A stretch of DNA of 64,000 bases from Salicibibacter cibi (GTDB taxonomy: Bacteria > Bacillota > Bacilli > Bacillales > Marinococcaceae), in contig NZ_CP054706.1 of the NCBI RefSeq assembly GCF_016495865.1, positions 248,001-312,000 of the forward strand. The letters are read 5' to 3'. Positions 1 to 9,566 of the stretch are shown here, one piece after another (the stretch's first letter is position 1; every line of letters starts with the position of its first letter). The notes beneath the pieces are model-generated. The model worked only from the letters and a program-made list of their open reading frames with translations, was not told where the DNA came from and ran no database searches. A program made the translations under genes and the position numbers.

Positions 1-518
1 CCGTTGTTTCCATGACGAACACGCTTACAGATTTCTGGGGAGCCGGAGAATATATCGAAGGATTTTTCCTTAATAACCAGATGGCGAGGTTCAGCATCGG
101 CGAGGGGGAGGAAAATGAACCGGAGCCCGGACGACGTTCGGTGACATGGTCTTCTCCACTGATTATTGCTGATGAAGAGGGGCCGGTGATGGGCATTGGA
201 AGTCCCGGAGGCGAGCGAATTCCCATCATGCTTACGCAAGTGGTCGCCGATTGGGCCGGGGGCACGGATCTTGACGAAACCGTGGAAGCCCAGCGTTTTC
301 ATTTGGATGAAAATGAACTCATCATGGAGGAACCACTACCTGAATCTGACCAACGGGAAGCATTGCTTGACATCGGTTATAGCGAGATTCGTGAACCCCC
401 TACACCGCTCTACTTTGGATCGATCCAGGCTTTGGCTATCGATCGGGAAACCGATGAGCTTTCAGGAGTAACCGATCACCGGCGTGAAGGGGACTGGGGT
501 ATGGAAACAACAGATTAA
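1..518 (+). CDS. Gamma-glutamyltransferase, C-terminal part (5' end outside window)
   Basis: The open frame enters from the left edge; codons read VVSMTNTLTDFWGAGEYIEG before and after the first ATG at 12, so that ATG is internal and not a start. The segment matches the small-subunit region of gamma-glutamyltranspeptidase/CapD-like Ntn hydrolases. The IGSPGGERIP motif (about bases 196-225) is the conserved glycine-rich stretch that in this family forms the oxyanion hole. The autocatalytic threonine lies upstream, outside the window. These enzymes transfer or hydrolyse gamma-glutamyl groups of glutathione or poly-gamma-glutamate. Whether this one is exported cannot be judged without its N-terminus. 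No clear terminator follows. Confidence 0.85.
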   Translation, partial: VVSMTNTLTDFWGAGEYIEGFFLNNQMARFSIGEGEENEPEPGRRSVTWSSPLIIADEEGPVMGIGSPGGERIPIMLTQVVADWAGGTDLDETVEAQRFHLDENELIMEEPLPESDQREALLDIGYSEIREPPTPLYFGSIQALAIDRETDELSGVTDHRREGDWGMETTD

Positions 519-638
519 GCTTTTAGCATTCAGGGAACCCTAATCTAGCCTTGGACGTTGTTTAATCCCGACTTTTTCTTCACGTATTTCACGCGGGCTT
601 TCCTCCAACGTCATCATTTTTAAAAAGAGGAAGGTTCT

Positions 639-1757
639 ATGGCACCGATAAATGGAAAAGATCAATATCAAAGAATTGCTATTTTAGATCAAATGAGAGG
701 GTTGGCTTTACTAGCCATTTTTTTGGCAAATGTGCCTGGCCTGGCGCAAGTAGATACGGATGGCCAGTCCTCCGCAAATCAGGTCGTATACGATTTTTTA
801 TCCATTGTACTGGACGATAGTGCAAGGCCATTGTTTGCGTTTATGTTTGGCATAAGTCTGCTCCTCATTTATAGTAAATTAAAAAATAAAGATTTGCGTC
901 CGTATTCGACGTTAGTGAGAAGGCTTTTATTGTTGGCTTTTGCAGGGGCTATTCACGGCTATGTCGTATGGTCGGGAGATATTTTACTCATGTACGCCAT
1001 GGCCGGCTTTGTGTTGTTGCTGTTTATGAATCTAACTGCAAAGTGGTTACTCACAGCCGCCTTGCTTTTTTGGTTAGGATATACGGTAGGGATCGATGTT
1101 ATGAACGATTACTCGCCCTATGAGTTTTCCCTTAATGGATGGCTGAAACATCTCTTACTTGGTTCGGGAGAACCTCCAACAGGAGCAGAGTATTTAATTA
1201 ATGAGTTCACTTCGATGATGCGACATTTAGGTTTTTTCCTTTTTGGGATGTATGCCTATCGTAAGGGGCTGTTGTCGTTCATTGGGGAGCGAAGAACGTT
1301 GATGTGGTTCCTATCTTTTGTGTTTCTTGCCATCGGTTTAGCAGGGAAGACAAGCCTTTATGATGATGATTTTCTCAATCCTTTGGACGCTTTTTATCCA
1401 TTTGTTTTGACCATCGGCATGATCCTGTGTATTATCCTGTTGGGGACAAGCAGAACATTCATCTCAAAGGCTCCCTTTCCATTTTCTGCCATCGGTAAAA
1501 TGGCTTTTACCCATTATCTCATGCAATCCCTTGTGTTCGTGAGTGTGTTTCATTTAAGTGGGAGATCGATTTTTACAGGCATCGGCATATGGACGGAACC
1601 TACTTATTTATTTGCGCTCAGTATAGGTGTCATTTTATTTGTAGCACAAATGATTTTTAGCCACTTTTGGCTACAAAAATTTTATTATGGTCCGTTTGAA
1701 TGGCTCTGGAGGATCGGGACGTATGGAAAAGTCGTTCCGTTGAAAAGGAGAATTTAA
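639..1757 (+). CDS. DUF418 family multi-pass membrane protein
   Basis: 372 residues. The N-terminal RIAILDQMRGLALLAIFLAN resembles the opening of DUF418/YeiB-like proteins, followed by about eight to ten hydrophobic segments; the C-terminal third (about 220-372) corresponds to the DUF418 domain proper. The family sits in the inner membrane and has no firmly established reaction. The start ATG is preceded by AAGAGGAAGG about 6 bases upstream. The gene stands alone, 120 bp after the GGT gene, and is followed immediately by a strong terminator, so it is probably monocistronic. Confidence 0.85.
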   Translation: MAPINGKDQYQRIAILDQMRGLALLAIFLANVPGLAQVDTDGQSSANQVVYDFLSIVLDDSARPLFAFMFGISLLLIYSKLKNKDLRPYSTLVRRLLLLAFAGAIHGYVVWSGDILLMYAMAGFVLLLFMNLTAKWLLTAALLFWLGYTVGIDVMNDYSPYEFSLNGWLKHLLLGSGEPPTGAEYLINEFTSMMRHLGFFLFGMYAYRKGLLSFIGERRTLMWFLSFVFLAIGLAGKTSLYDDDFLNPLDAFYPFVLTIGMILCIILLGTSRTFISKAPFPFSAIGKMAFTHYLMQSLVFVSVFHLSGRSIFTGIGIWTEPTYLFALSIGVILFVAQMIFSHFWLQKFYYGPFEWLWRIGTYGKVVPLKRRI

Positions 1758-1770
1758 GGGGGATGAAAAG

Positions 1771-1801
1771 ATCACATTTCATTGCGAATGTGATTTTTTT
1801 A
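1771..1801 (+). terminator. Rho-independent terminator of the DUF418 gene
   Basis: Perfect stem ATCACATT / AATGTGAT (1771-1778 with 1787-1794), an 8-base loop, then a run of seven T. It begins 13 bases after the stop codon of the DUF418 gene. Confidence 0.9.
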
Positions 1802-2343
1802 GTAGATAAGAAAGATGGATCAACACCAAAATCAATGGTTGAAACATATGAATCAGGCGCGTTGATTATCCATATTTTTCAACAAAAGGGCTTAGACGAA
1901 AAGGATATTAAATATACTGTGTTATGTTACATACATTTGCGGACTAATTCGGCATTCGGCAGCCATTACGGGTCCCCAAAACCCGGGACTGGGGATTCCT
2001 CTGGCTTCTGAGCACCGTTTTGAGTCCTCCGATCATGTTCGATAGGACTTATCTGAAATAAACAGTTTTCTCTTTTCATGCCAGAAGGTATTTTAAGGTA
2101 AATCCACGCGCCTGAAAAAACCTCAATTTGGGGGACGTAGGAAGGCACATCGTCTCTAAAAAAGAATAATTCTCAATATGAGGTGCATTGGAAGGGATTC
2201 ATCTTTAAAAAGATGAATCAACAAAGGCGGGATTTCTGGAAAATAGACCGAATCATCATAGAGAGAAATAGGCACATATACACCCATAACCTTTGTGTAG
2301 ACACGAATGTGGATAAGTTTTTCTACATGTGGAGTTTTATTAA
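1802..2343. other. Gene-poor spacer with a hairpin; no supported gene
   Basis: No open frame here has a ribosome site plus recognisable protein. It contains an 11-bp palindrome with a 2-base loop (GATTCATCTTT at 2196-2206, AAAGATGAATC at 2209-2219) and a short C/G hairpin near 1973-1998 (TCCCCA paired with TGGGGA). A minus-strand frame at 2156-2350 (64 codons) is open but lacks a convincing start signal or known domain. Confidence 0.5.
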
Positions 2344-2372
2344 TTGACACGCGTGGATCAATGACATAGAAT
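2344..2372 (+). promoter_or_regulatory. Sigma-A promoter of the VOC-ABC operon
   Basis: Perfect -35 TTGACA (2344-2349), 17-bp spacer, -10 TAGAAT (2367-2372). It lies 53 bp upstream of the chosen VOC start codon and reads into the five-gene operon. Confidence 0.85.
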
Positions 2373-2373
2373 A

Positions 2374-2386
2374 TTATACTGTATAA
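2374..2386. promoter_or_regulatory. Palindromic operator over the transcription start
   Basis: TTATACTGTATAA is a perfect 13-base palindrome with a central T, starting two bases after the -10 box, where a bound repressor would block initiation. It is a typical place and size for a GntR- or TetR-type operator; the regulator is not identifiable in the window. Confidence 0.55.
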
Positions 2387-2425
2387 ATCCTATGAATTTA
2401 ATAAGATATTATGGAGTGTTCAACC

Positions 2426-3241
2426 ATGACTTTACAATTCGACCATGTGATTCATTATGTTCATGATGCCTATGACATCAAGCATTCGTTGCAATCACAG
2501 GGTCTTCACGCAGTGAACGGTGGACGGCACGAACACCGTGGAACATACAATACATTGCTCCATTTTGATTTAAGTTACGTTGAATATTTGGGCATAGATG
2601 ATGATGATGTATTCAAACGTTCGAAGGCTCAAGAGATTACGCACAGCCCTTTTTCCACGATTGCAAAAGACCATTTTGTGGAAGGTTTTTCACGAGTAGC
2701 GTTGCGCACGCGCAACTTGGAAGCTTTGGCGGAAAAATTACAGCGCAAAGGCTTGTCGGTGAACGGACCTGTGCCGCTTAGCCGGAAACAACCAGATGGC
2801 AAAATGCTTGAATGGTCGTTACTTTTCGCTGCAGATCCGCATAGTGATTTGCCTCTGCCGTTCTTCATTGACTGGCAGAAGAGCGATGAAGAAAGACGCA
2901 CCGAATTAAAGCACAAAGATATCATTACAACACATGAAGCCGGACCGTTATCGATTGCCTATCTTGCTATGGCAGTTAATGATGTTGATGAAACAGTGAA
3001 AAAATGGTCGAAATGGTTTGATTTAGAAGCGGATGTGCCCACAAGTGATGACACGTTGAACGCGAAAGTGAGAAAACTTCATTTGCCGGGCGGTGATCTG
3101 CTTTTCGCGGAACCAACAGGAACAGGAATGGTATCGGATGCTTTAAATAAACGTGGGGAACGGCCGTTTTTATTGGCTTTCGAAGGTGCGGAGAATACCA
3201 ATGACCAAGAGCTCCGCGGTGGTTTGTACCGTTTCAAGTAG
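2426..3241 (+). CDS. VOC (glyoxalase-like) superfamily protein
   Basis: 271 residues from the ATG at 2426, chosen because GGAGTG (2413-2418) sits 7 bases upstream; an earlier in-frame ATG at 2411 would overlap that ribosome site. The opening LQFDHVIHYVHDAYDIK, with a candidate metal-ligand His, and a second module around residue 180 (LSIAYLAMAVNDVDETVKKW) give the two-module layout of glyoxalase_3-like VOC proteins. Members are metal-dependent lyases, isomerases or dioxygenases, and the substrate is unknown. It is the first gene of an operon with an SsuA/B/C-like importer and an FAD oxidoreductase, so it probably acts on the imported compound. Confidence 0.8.
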   Translation: MTLQFDHVIHYVHDAYDIKHSLQSQGLHAVNGGRHEHRGTYNTLLHFDLSYVEYLGIDDDDVFKRSKAQEITHSPFSTIAKDHFVEGFSRVALRTRNLEALAEKLQRKGLSVNGPVPLSRKQPDGKMLEWSLLFAADPHSDLPLPFFIDWQKSDEERRTELKHKDIITTHEAGPLSIAYLAMAVNDVDETVKKWSKWFDLEADVPTSDDTLNAKVRKLHLPGGDLLFAEPTGTGMVSDALNKRGERPFLLAFEGAENTNDQELRGGLYRFK

Positions 3242-3312
3242 CTTTATGGCAAATGGCGAGTGAACGTCATGGGAAAATCACGTTAAATAAAAAGAGTAAA
3301 GGGGTAGGAGTT

Positions 3313-4308
3313 TTGACGAAAACATCATTCTTTTTAAAGTCAGGTTTGACCGCAGGTTTATTGAGCCTCGGCCTTGCCGGCTGTGGCGATACAAACACGA
3401 ACGATGCAGAGGGAAACGGTGACACCGTGACGATAGGATATCAAACAGGGAATACGTTGAATGTATTAATGGAAACTGGATACCTGGATGAACGCTTGGA
3501 AGAGGAAGGGTATGACGTCGAGTGGATCGAGTTTGAAGTCGGTTCAGCCTTGATGGAAGCTCTTGCAAGCGGAAATATTGATTATGGCAATGCTGCGGAT
3601 GGGCCGGGGATTTTCGCCCAAGCTTCTGGCCACGACATTGTTTATACCGGGGGAAGTGTGCCGCACGAAGAGGGTGTTGGCATTATGGTGCAAGAGGATT
3701 CCGATATTGACTCCGTTTCTGACCTGGAAGGTAGGAGCATTGCAGCGACAGAAGGCGGTAATCACTTCTATCTTGCAGTTTTAGCATTGGAAGAAGCAGG
3801 ATTATCATTTGATGATGTTGATTTCACTTATGTGAACGATGCTTCTCAAGGTCAAGCTGCATTGGAATCCAATGAGGTCGATGCACTCGCTTCCTGGGAT
3901 CCATTCTTCGCAGCCGTTGAAGAAAATCTGAATGTACGGACGTTAGATCATGATGTGACCGACTATCCAAACCGTACCTTCTATTTTGCTACCAACGAAT
4001 TCGCGGAAGAATCTCCGGAAGTTGTACAAATGATTTTGGAAGAAACCAATCGTTCCGATCAGTGGGCGAACGAAAATCCCGAAGATGTTTCGGAACTGCT
4101 CGCGGGTATGGTCGGTATGGATGAAAGTGTCATGGAACGCGCCATTGATCGTCGAACTTTTGGAGTTGAAAATATCGATGAGGACATCATTGATGCGCAA
4201 CAACAGCAAGCGGATGTTTACTATGAAATTGACTTGATTGAAGATGAAATAGATGTCTCCGAAGTTATGCCTACTGATGCACCTTGGACATCTGACAATC
4301 TAGAATAG
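3313..4308 (+). CDS. ABC importer substrate-binding lipoprotein, SsuA/TauA/NMT1-like
   Basis: 331 residues from a TTG start at 3313 with AAGGGG 8 bases upstream. This start leaves a clean lipoprotein signal ending in LGLAGC (Cys24), whereas the longer open frame from 3253 would bury it. The mature part begins near TVTIGYQTGNTLNVLMETGYL and has the features of the NMT1/SsuA periplasmic-binding-like fold (IDYGNAADGPGIFAQASG, VDALASWDPFFAAVEENL). The protein is very acidic, as in halophiles. Family members bind aliphatic sulfonates, taurine, nitrate or pyrimidine-like compounds; the ligand here is not determinable. It is followed by its permease and ATPase. Confidence 0.88.
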   Translation: MTKTSFFLKSGLTAGLLSLGLAGCGDTNTNDAEGNGDTVTIGYQTGNTLNVLMETGYLDERLEEEGYDVEWIEFEVGSALMEALASGNIDYGNAADGPGIFAQASGHDIVYTGGSVPHEEGVGIMVQEDSDIDSVSDLEGRSIAATEGGNHFYLAVLALEEAGLSFDDVDFTYVNDASQGQAALESNEVDALASWDPFFAAVEENLNVRTLDHDVTDYPNRTFYFATNEFAEESPEVVQMILEETNRSDQWANENPEDVSELLAGMVGMDESVMERAIDRRTFGVENIDEDIIDAQQQQADVYYEIDLIEDEIDVSEVMPTDAPWTSDNLE

Positions 4309-4326
4309 TACAGTAGGTGAACCCTG

Positions 4327-5094
4327 ATGAAGAAAAAATTTCAATCACAACTATTGCCATGGATTTTGCCTATTCTCGTCTTGGGAATCTGGCAAATTAC
4401 TTCGATGGTTGGAATCGTATCACCAAGCTTGTTTCCTGCACCTACAGTAGTCCTTGCGTCTCTATGGGAAATGTTGAGCAGCGGTGAACTTCTTGAACAC
4501 ATTCAAATCAGTTTATACCGTGCTTTTGTAGGCCTCATTATTGGAGGCGTCATCGGGCTAATACTGGGTGTTTTAAATGGGTGGTCGAGAGTCTCGTTTT
4601 TAACATTTGATACGTCCATTCAAATGGTACGGAATATCCCGCACCTTGCCCTTTTGCCATTAGCGATTGTATGGATGGGAATCGGCGAAACGTCGAAAAT
4701 TTTCCTTGTCGCCCTCGGTGTCATGTTCCCGATATACATCAATACATTACACGGCATCCGTAGTGTGGATCCGGGTTTTATTGAAATGGGAAAAATGTAT
4801 GGCTTACGCGGCTGGCAATTATTTCGCCATATCTATTTGCCGGGGGCACTTCCATCCATTTTCGTTGGTTTCCGTTATGCATTAGGAGTCATGTGGCTAA
4901 CATTGATCGTGGCGGAAACAATTGCAACTAGTGAGGGACTTGGTTATCTCGCCATGAATGCACGTCAATTTATGCAAACCGATGTCATCATTGTTACCGT
5001 CCTTCTCTATGCCCTTTTTGGGAAACTGGCCGATGTCATCGCCCAGTTTGGAGAGAAGCGTTCTTTACGCTGGCATCCGAATTATCGTAATTAG
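4327..5094 (+). CDS. ABC importer permease, SsuC/TauC-like
   Basis: 255 residues with about six membrane helices. The cytoplasmic EAA-type coupling loop is visible at residues 159-190 ([20 protein letters not shown]). The helix run [20 protein letters not shown] is characteristic of SsuC/TauC permeases. It forms the membrane channel between the lipoprotein upstream (18-bp gap) and the ATPase downstream (11-bp gap), so the three are translated from one message. Confidence 0.92.
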   Translation: MKKKFQSQLLPWILPILVLGIWQITSMVGIVSPSLFPAPTVVLASLWEMLSSGELLEHIQISLYRAFVGLIIGGVIGLILGVLNGWSRVSFLTFDTSIQMVRNIPHLALLPLAIVWMGIGETSKIFLVALGVMFPIYINTLHGIRSVDPGFIEMGKMYGLRGWQLFRHIYLPGALPSIFVGFRYALGVMWLTLIVAETIATSEGLGYLAMNARQFMQTDVIIVTVLLYALFGKLADVIAQFGEKRSLRWHPNYRN

Positions 5095-5105
5095 GAGAGA
5101 GTGCA

Positions 5106-5843
5106 TTGGCACAACAAACACATGAAAACGCGATAGAAATCAAGTTGGAACAAATCCATAAGTCATTCGGGAACAACGAAGTCCTCCACAATATCAACGT
5201 CACCGTTGATCAAGGTCAGTTCGTTGCGATCGTTGGAAAAAGCGGTAGCGGGAAGAGTACATTGCTGCGCCTCATTGCCGGTCTCGAGGAAATTAACGAA
5301 GGCACGCTGCTCTTTAATGATGAGGAGCCACGAAAATCCCAAGCGAGCGTAACCATGATGTATCAGGATTCACGCCTGCTTCCCTGGAAAAAAGTGATCG
5401 ACAACGTGGGCATTGGCTTAAAAGGAAAATGGAAGGAGCACGCCACAGAAGTGCTCGAAGCAGTAGGTCTCACACAATTTAGCAATGAATGGCCTGCGAC
5501 CCTTTCCGGTGGTCAACAACAGCGTGTTGCCCTTGCGCGCGCACTCGTTCGTGACCCGCAATTACTCATGCTCGATGAGCCATTAAGCGCACTCGACGCC
5601 TTAACACGTACCGAGATGCAGGATTGGATTGAGAAAATCTGGTTGGACAATGGCTTCACCGCTCTCCTCGTTACCCATGACGTCCGTGAGGCGGTGCGAC
5701 TTGCGGATCGTATACTTCTGATTGAAGATGGTGAAATTACGCTTGATCTCACCAATTCGGAACCTCGCCCACGTAATGTTTCAAATGAACGAATGGTTGC
5801 GCTCGAAAAGCAAGTGTTCTCGAGGATTTTGAAAGAAGAATAA
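5106..5843 (+). CDS. ABC importer ATP-binding protein, SsuB/TauB-like
   Basis: 245 residues from TTG at 5106 with TAGGAGAGA upstream. All ABC ATPase motifs are present: Walker [10 protein letters not shown] (44-52), Q-loop Gln87, signature LSGGQ (133-137), Walker B LLMLDE (153-158), D-loop LSALD and an H-loop His in LVTHD. It powers uptake by the preceding permease and lipoprotein. Best assignment is the nitrate/sulfonate/taurine importer family; ligand unknown. Confidence 0.93.
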   Translation: MAQQTHENAIEIKLEQIHKSFGNNEVLHNINVTVDQGQFVAIVGKSGSGKSTLLRLIAGLEEINEGTLLFNDEEPRKSQASVTMMYQDSRLLPWKKVIDNVGIGLKGKWKEHATEVLEAVGLTQFSNEWPATLSGGQQQRVALARALVRDPQLLMLDEPLSALDALTRTEMQDWIEKIWLDNGFTALLVTHDVREAVRLADRILLIEDGEITLDLTNSEPRPRNVSNERMVALEKQVFSRILKEE

Positions 5844-5917
5844 ACAAAAGGAGACAGCTGTTTTTACGGTGCTTCGGTCACAACGGGATTAGATGCACAC
5901 CATAGAGGAGGCTAACC

Positions 5918-7032
5918 ATGAACGTAATCGTTGTAGGTGGAGGAATTGTGGGCGCAAGCGCTGCTTACCATCTCGCCCTTGAAGGGGCGAATGTAACGCT
6001 TGTGGAGCGACAACACGAAGGACAATCCACTGCCGCTGGCGCAGGGATTGTTTGTCCATGGATATCGGAGCGAAAAGAAAATCAACCCTGGTATGAATTG
6101 GCGCGCGGGGGTGCTCATTACTACGAAACGTTAGTCGAGATGTTACACGCAGACGGGGAAGATGATTGGGGATTCAAACGCGTGGGCGCGCTTGCGGTAA
6201 GCGAAGACGTGGCAGAACTCGATCAAATTGAAAAACAAGCCCATGACGCCCGGCAAACATCTCCGGAAGTGGGAGAAATCACACGTATGACAAATGCTGC
6301 AGCCAGAGACCTTTTTCCGCCATTAGGGGCCCATTTGGATGCGGTACATATCGCTGGAGCAGCACGCGTAGACGGTCGGCTATTAAAGGATGCTCTCCAA
6401 CGCGGCGCCGAAAAACAAGGAGCAACCATTATTCATGGCGAAGCACAACTGAAAAAAGAAGGACAACGGGTGAGTGGCGTATATATAAATGAAGACGTAT
6501 ATGAAGCGGATCATGTATTTGTTGCTGCCGGTGCCTGGGCTCCAGACATTCTTGCTCCTATAGGTGTCTCCCTTCCCATCCAACCGCAACGAGGACAGAT
6601 TATTCATTTGCACATCCCGGAAACCGATACATCCGATTGGCCGGTGCTGCCCCGAGAAAGGGTTATTACGTGCTCGGCTTTAACGGTTCCCGCGTGGTAG
6701 TCGGCGCAACCCGTGAAGATGGGGTAGGTTTTGATTACCGTCTAACAGCCGCAGGCATTCAGAAGATACTGGAAAACGCACTTTCGTTGGCTCCCGGATT
6801 AGCAGAAAGCACGGTGCTCGAAACTCGTATTGGCTTTCGTCCCATGGGCCCGGATGACGTTCCATTAATGGGAAGCATAAAGGGAATTGAAGGCTTAAGC
6901 GTTGCCAACGGCCTCGGACCTTCAGGCTTAACGATGGGCCCTTACGTTGGTAAACAGATGAGTGACGCTGTTCTTGGCAAGGAAGTTGAAGTTGATCTGT
7001 CCCCTTATAACCCGCTTCGGTTTGAAAGGTAA
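5918..7032 (+). pseudogene. FAD-dependent D-amino-acid/glycine oxidase-like oxidoreductase, frameshifted
   Basis: The N-terminal part (5918 to about 6650) starts with the Rossmann motif VVGGGIVGASAAYHLA and FAD-binding features of the DadA/glycine oxidase family. The C-terminal part continues in another frame (to 7032) with KGYYVLGFNGSRVVVGATRE and GLGPSGLTMGPYVGKQM. The two frames join perfectly (VLPPRKGYY) if one C is added to the CCCC run at 6650-6653, so a single base has been lost there. The intact enzyme would oxidise an amine or amino acid in an FAD-dependent way. It is last in the VOC-ABC operon, suggesting the imported substrate is an amine. It may be a true lesion or a sequencing error; ribosome site AGAGGAGG precedes the start. 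Confidence 0.85.
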
Positions 7033-7068
7033 AAGTCCGAATGCAATAACGGATCACCGGCACTTTAG

Positions 7069-7106
7069 GTGACACCCCAAACTAACGGATAAGTTTGGGG
7101 TGTCAC
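7069..7106. terminator. Bidirectional terminator between convergent genes
   Basis: A perfect 15-bp stem (GTGACACCCCAAACT at 7069-7083 with its complement at 7092-7106) with an 8-base loop between the oxidoreductase (+) and the AbgT transporter (-). No strong T-run follows on either side, but position and stability suit a shared terminator. Confidence 0.7.
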
Positions 7107-7163
7107 TCTAGCAGGTGTTCATTATACATAGGAACGCTCCGGCTAGTGCGCGATTCTCCTTAG

Positions 7164-8704
7164 TTAATAATTAAGACTCGCGCCGGGACCGACAGGGATT
7201 CCGAGCAAGTACCATACGAAAAAAAAGATCGACCAACAAATGAGAATGACGACCGAATACGGCAACATGAGTGATATGACCGTACCTACACCATTTTCTT
7301 TTCCGTATCGTTGTGCAAATGCGACAACCAATGGGAAAAATGGCATTAGGGGCGATATGATATTTGTTGTTGAATCTCCAATGCGATAAGCTGCTTGTGT
7401 GACCTCGGGAGATATTCCCATCTGCATGAACATCGGAACGAATACAGGTGCCATAATTGCCCATTTTGCGGAATCTGCAGCAATGAATATATTGATTATC
7501 GCTGTAATGAATATGAGCGCGACGAGCAATGGTGCGCCATCAAGTTGTATTGCCTGCAATATTTCCGCTCCATTGACAGCTAGAATCGTACCTAAATTCG
7601 TATAGTTGAAAAAGGCAACGAACTGCGCGGCAAAGAAAATTAATACAATAAATCCTGCCATGTTTCCAGGGAAGAGGTCATGAGGTTAGCGACATCTTTA
7701 TCATTTTTAACCGATCTCGTAACCAGACCATAAACGATACCAGGTACTAGAAAAACCAACATCATAAGAAAAATTATGCTGTTCATAAATGGCGACTCCA
7801 TAATGCTGTCGTCCTCACCGCGTAAAGGCGCTCCTTCCGGGAGGACAAGTAAGGCAATCGCCGCCGCTGTTAGTAAAATCGAGCTATTCGCCCAACGTAA
7901 ACCTTTCTTTTCAATTGCGGAAACTGTATTTTTCACACTCCCCGGTTCAGCCGATTCATCGGGTACGTACTTTCCTAATTTCGGTTCGATGACTTTATCG
8001 GTAATCAGCGTACCAATGATAACGACTAATATCGTAGAGACAAATATAAAGAACCAATTATCTGTAGGATGAACGATATAACCAGCATCTAAAATATGAG
8101 CAGCTTCAGTAGAGATGCCACTTAATATCGGATCGTTCGTACCGAGGAATAGATTGGCGGAATAGCCGCCCGCAACTCCGGCAAATGCTGCAGACAATCC
8201 TGCTAATGGATGCCGATTAAATCCCAAGAAAATAATAGCGCCTAAAGGCACCAATACAACGTATCCAACAGAGGCTGCTACGTTCGATAATACCCCCATA
8301 AGTACAACAATTGGCGTAACAAGTTTCTGAGGTGCTCGCGTCACAGTATTGGTCATGATCGCGCTAATATAGCCACTTTTTTCGGCAACGCCGACTCCAA
8401 GCATAGCAACGAGAACAGGACCAAGAGCCACAAATGATGTGAAGTTGGAAACAATGGTTGAAAACATATATGCAATTCCATCAGCACTCAGCAAACTGAT
8501 TGCCTCAATCGTTAACATTTCTGTTTCCATCGTCTCATCGTTAATTCCTTCAAAGGTCACACTCGTTCCCGCGAGATAGAGAATATGTGAGAGCACAATG
8601 ACGATTAACGTAAAAATAACGAAAATCGTTATGGGATGAGGCATCATGTTCCCTTTTTTCTCAATATAATTAAGCGCACGAATCGTTTTACTTTCCCGCC
8701 TCAT
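7164..8704 (-). pseudogene. AbgT-family transporter, frameshifted
   Basis: The first part (8704 down to about 7666) has many hydrophobic helices and AbgT-family segments such as MPHPITIFVIFTLIVIVLSH, GVGVAEKSGYISA and LFLGTNDPILSGISTEAA. The last third is in a different frame ([20 protein letters not shown] onward, ending at 7164). Adding one G (a C on the + strand) at 7666-7667 fuses them as [12 protein letters not shown]. Intact members are about 510 residues and export or import p-aminobenzoyl-glutamate and similar compounds. The start at 8704 (MRRESKTIRALNYIEKKGN) is the family-like N-terminus; the open frame upstream of it overlaps the promoter region and is not used. Confidence 0.85.
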
Positions 8705-8758
8705 GACAGTAGCTTTCCTTTCTCTGATTAAATATATACAAATTTCAAAACAATACAT

Positions 8759-8788
8759 ATTATAATGAGCGCTCATCTTTATTGTCAA
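8759..8788 (-). promoter_or_regulatory. Promoter of the AbgT gene with an operator in the spacer
   Basis: On the minus strand TTGACA (8788-8783) and TATAAT (8764-8759) are both perfect, with an 18-bp spacer. The spacer contains the perfect 12-bp palindrome ATGAGCGCTCAT (8765-8776), which lies where a TetR- or GntR-type repressor would block RNA polymerase. No repressor gene is adjacent. Confidence 0.8.
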
Positions 8789-9061
8789 GATTCGAGACCT
8801 GAAGAAGGGATCTAAGGGGTGATGGGTTATTGTTATATGGAACCATTAAATGCCTCCTTATCTTCTGTATGTACAATTACTGTGGTATGATATATAATAA
8901 GTATTCAGAAATCTGAAAAGAGGGATTGGGTCCCGGTTCGTAAACAGCAGCTATCGGCACGGGAGCAATTGGTGCCGATGAATTAGATTAAGAGGAAGAA
9001 ACTAATTAGTAGAGGATTAAATGAACATTTTCAAAAAGGAAACCGAGAAGGTGCAGAACAA
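8789..9061 (+). other. Spacer with a plus-strand promoter and leader hairpin
   Basis: A likely promoter reads rightward: TGTACA (8870-8875), 17 bp, perfect TATAAT (8893-8898). Downstream is a stem ATCGGCAC / GTGCCGAT (8953-8960 with 8972-8979) without a T-run. The transcript leads into a decayed Uma2 gene, so the promoter may be a relic. Confidence 0.5.
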
Positions 9062-9298
9062 TTGATCGAATATGTTGATGGAATTGTTTATATGTCTCCA
9101 ACACCTTCTACAAAACACCAAAGAATATCTTCAAGATTACACGCACGACTGTTTCAGCATTTAGAGAAATCGGATTGTGAAGTGTTCCCTGCTTCTTTTG
9201 ATATAGAGCTAAAAAATGAAGAGATGGAAGGAGCGAAAATCGTTATACCGGATTTATCTGTGATTTGCGATAAAAGTGGTTTTGATGAAGCGAAATAA
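9062..9298 (+). pseudogene. Uma2-family (DUF820) endonuclease-fold fragment
   Basis: The frame EYVDGIVYMSPTPSTKHQRI through KIVIPDLSVICDKSGFDEAK matches the middle of Uma2-family proteins (PD-(D/E)XK-like fold, usually about 180-200 residues). The N-terminal 25 or so residues and the whole C-terminal half (IIEILSPST-type motif) are missing; a stop follows the lysine at 9295. It is a remnant with no expected activity. Uma2 genes are commonly found in accessory regions. Confidence 0.7.
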
Positions 9299-9566
9299 GA
9301 AAAAGACCGGTTATATACATTGACGAACAAACTACGCAAAGCGCAACGGATGTCGGGTTGGATTGCTGCGTCTAATTTTTGGCGACAAATCAACGACCTT
9401 CAGGGTTTAGGTTAAACGGTAGAAAAGCAATGAGGGTTCGACGGAATAAAGCAGCAGACAGCCAATTGGGAGACTCCCATGCTTGTTTTAGAAAAATGGT
9501 ATAAATATCTTATTTAGTCAGATTTTATTCATGAAGAGCCGGTTTCTGTCGATGGAGGGGTAAACA

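Noticed and set aside
1700..2011. 103-codon plus-strand frame after the DUF418 gene
   Set aside because: It overlaps the end of the DUF418 gene and its first codons are the terminator hairpin; no ribosome site or recognisable protein.
8953..8979. Riboswitch-like leader before the Uma2 remnant
   Set aside because: There is only one 8-bp hairpin, no T-run or known aptamer motif, and the downstream gene is decayed.
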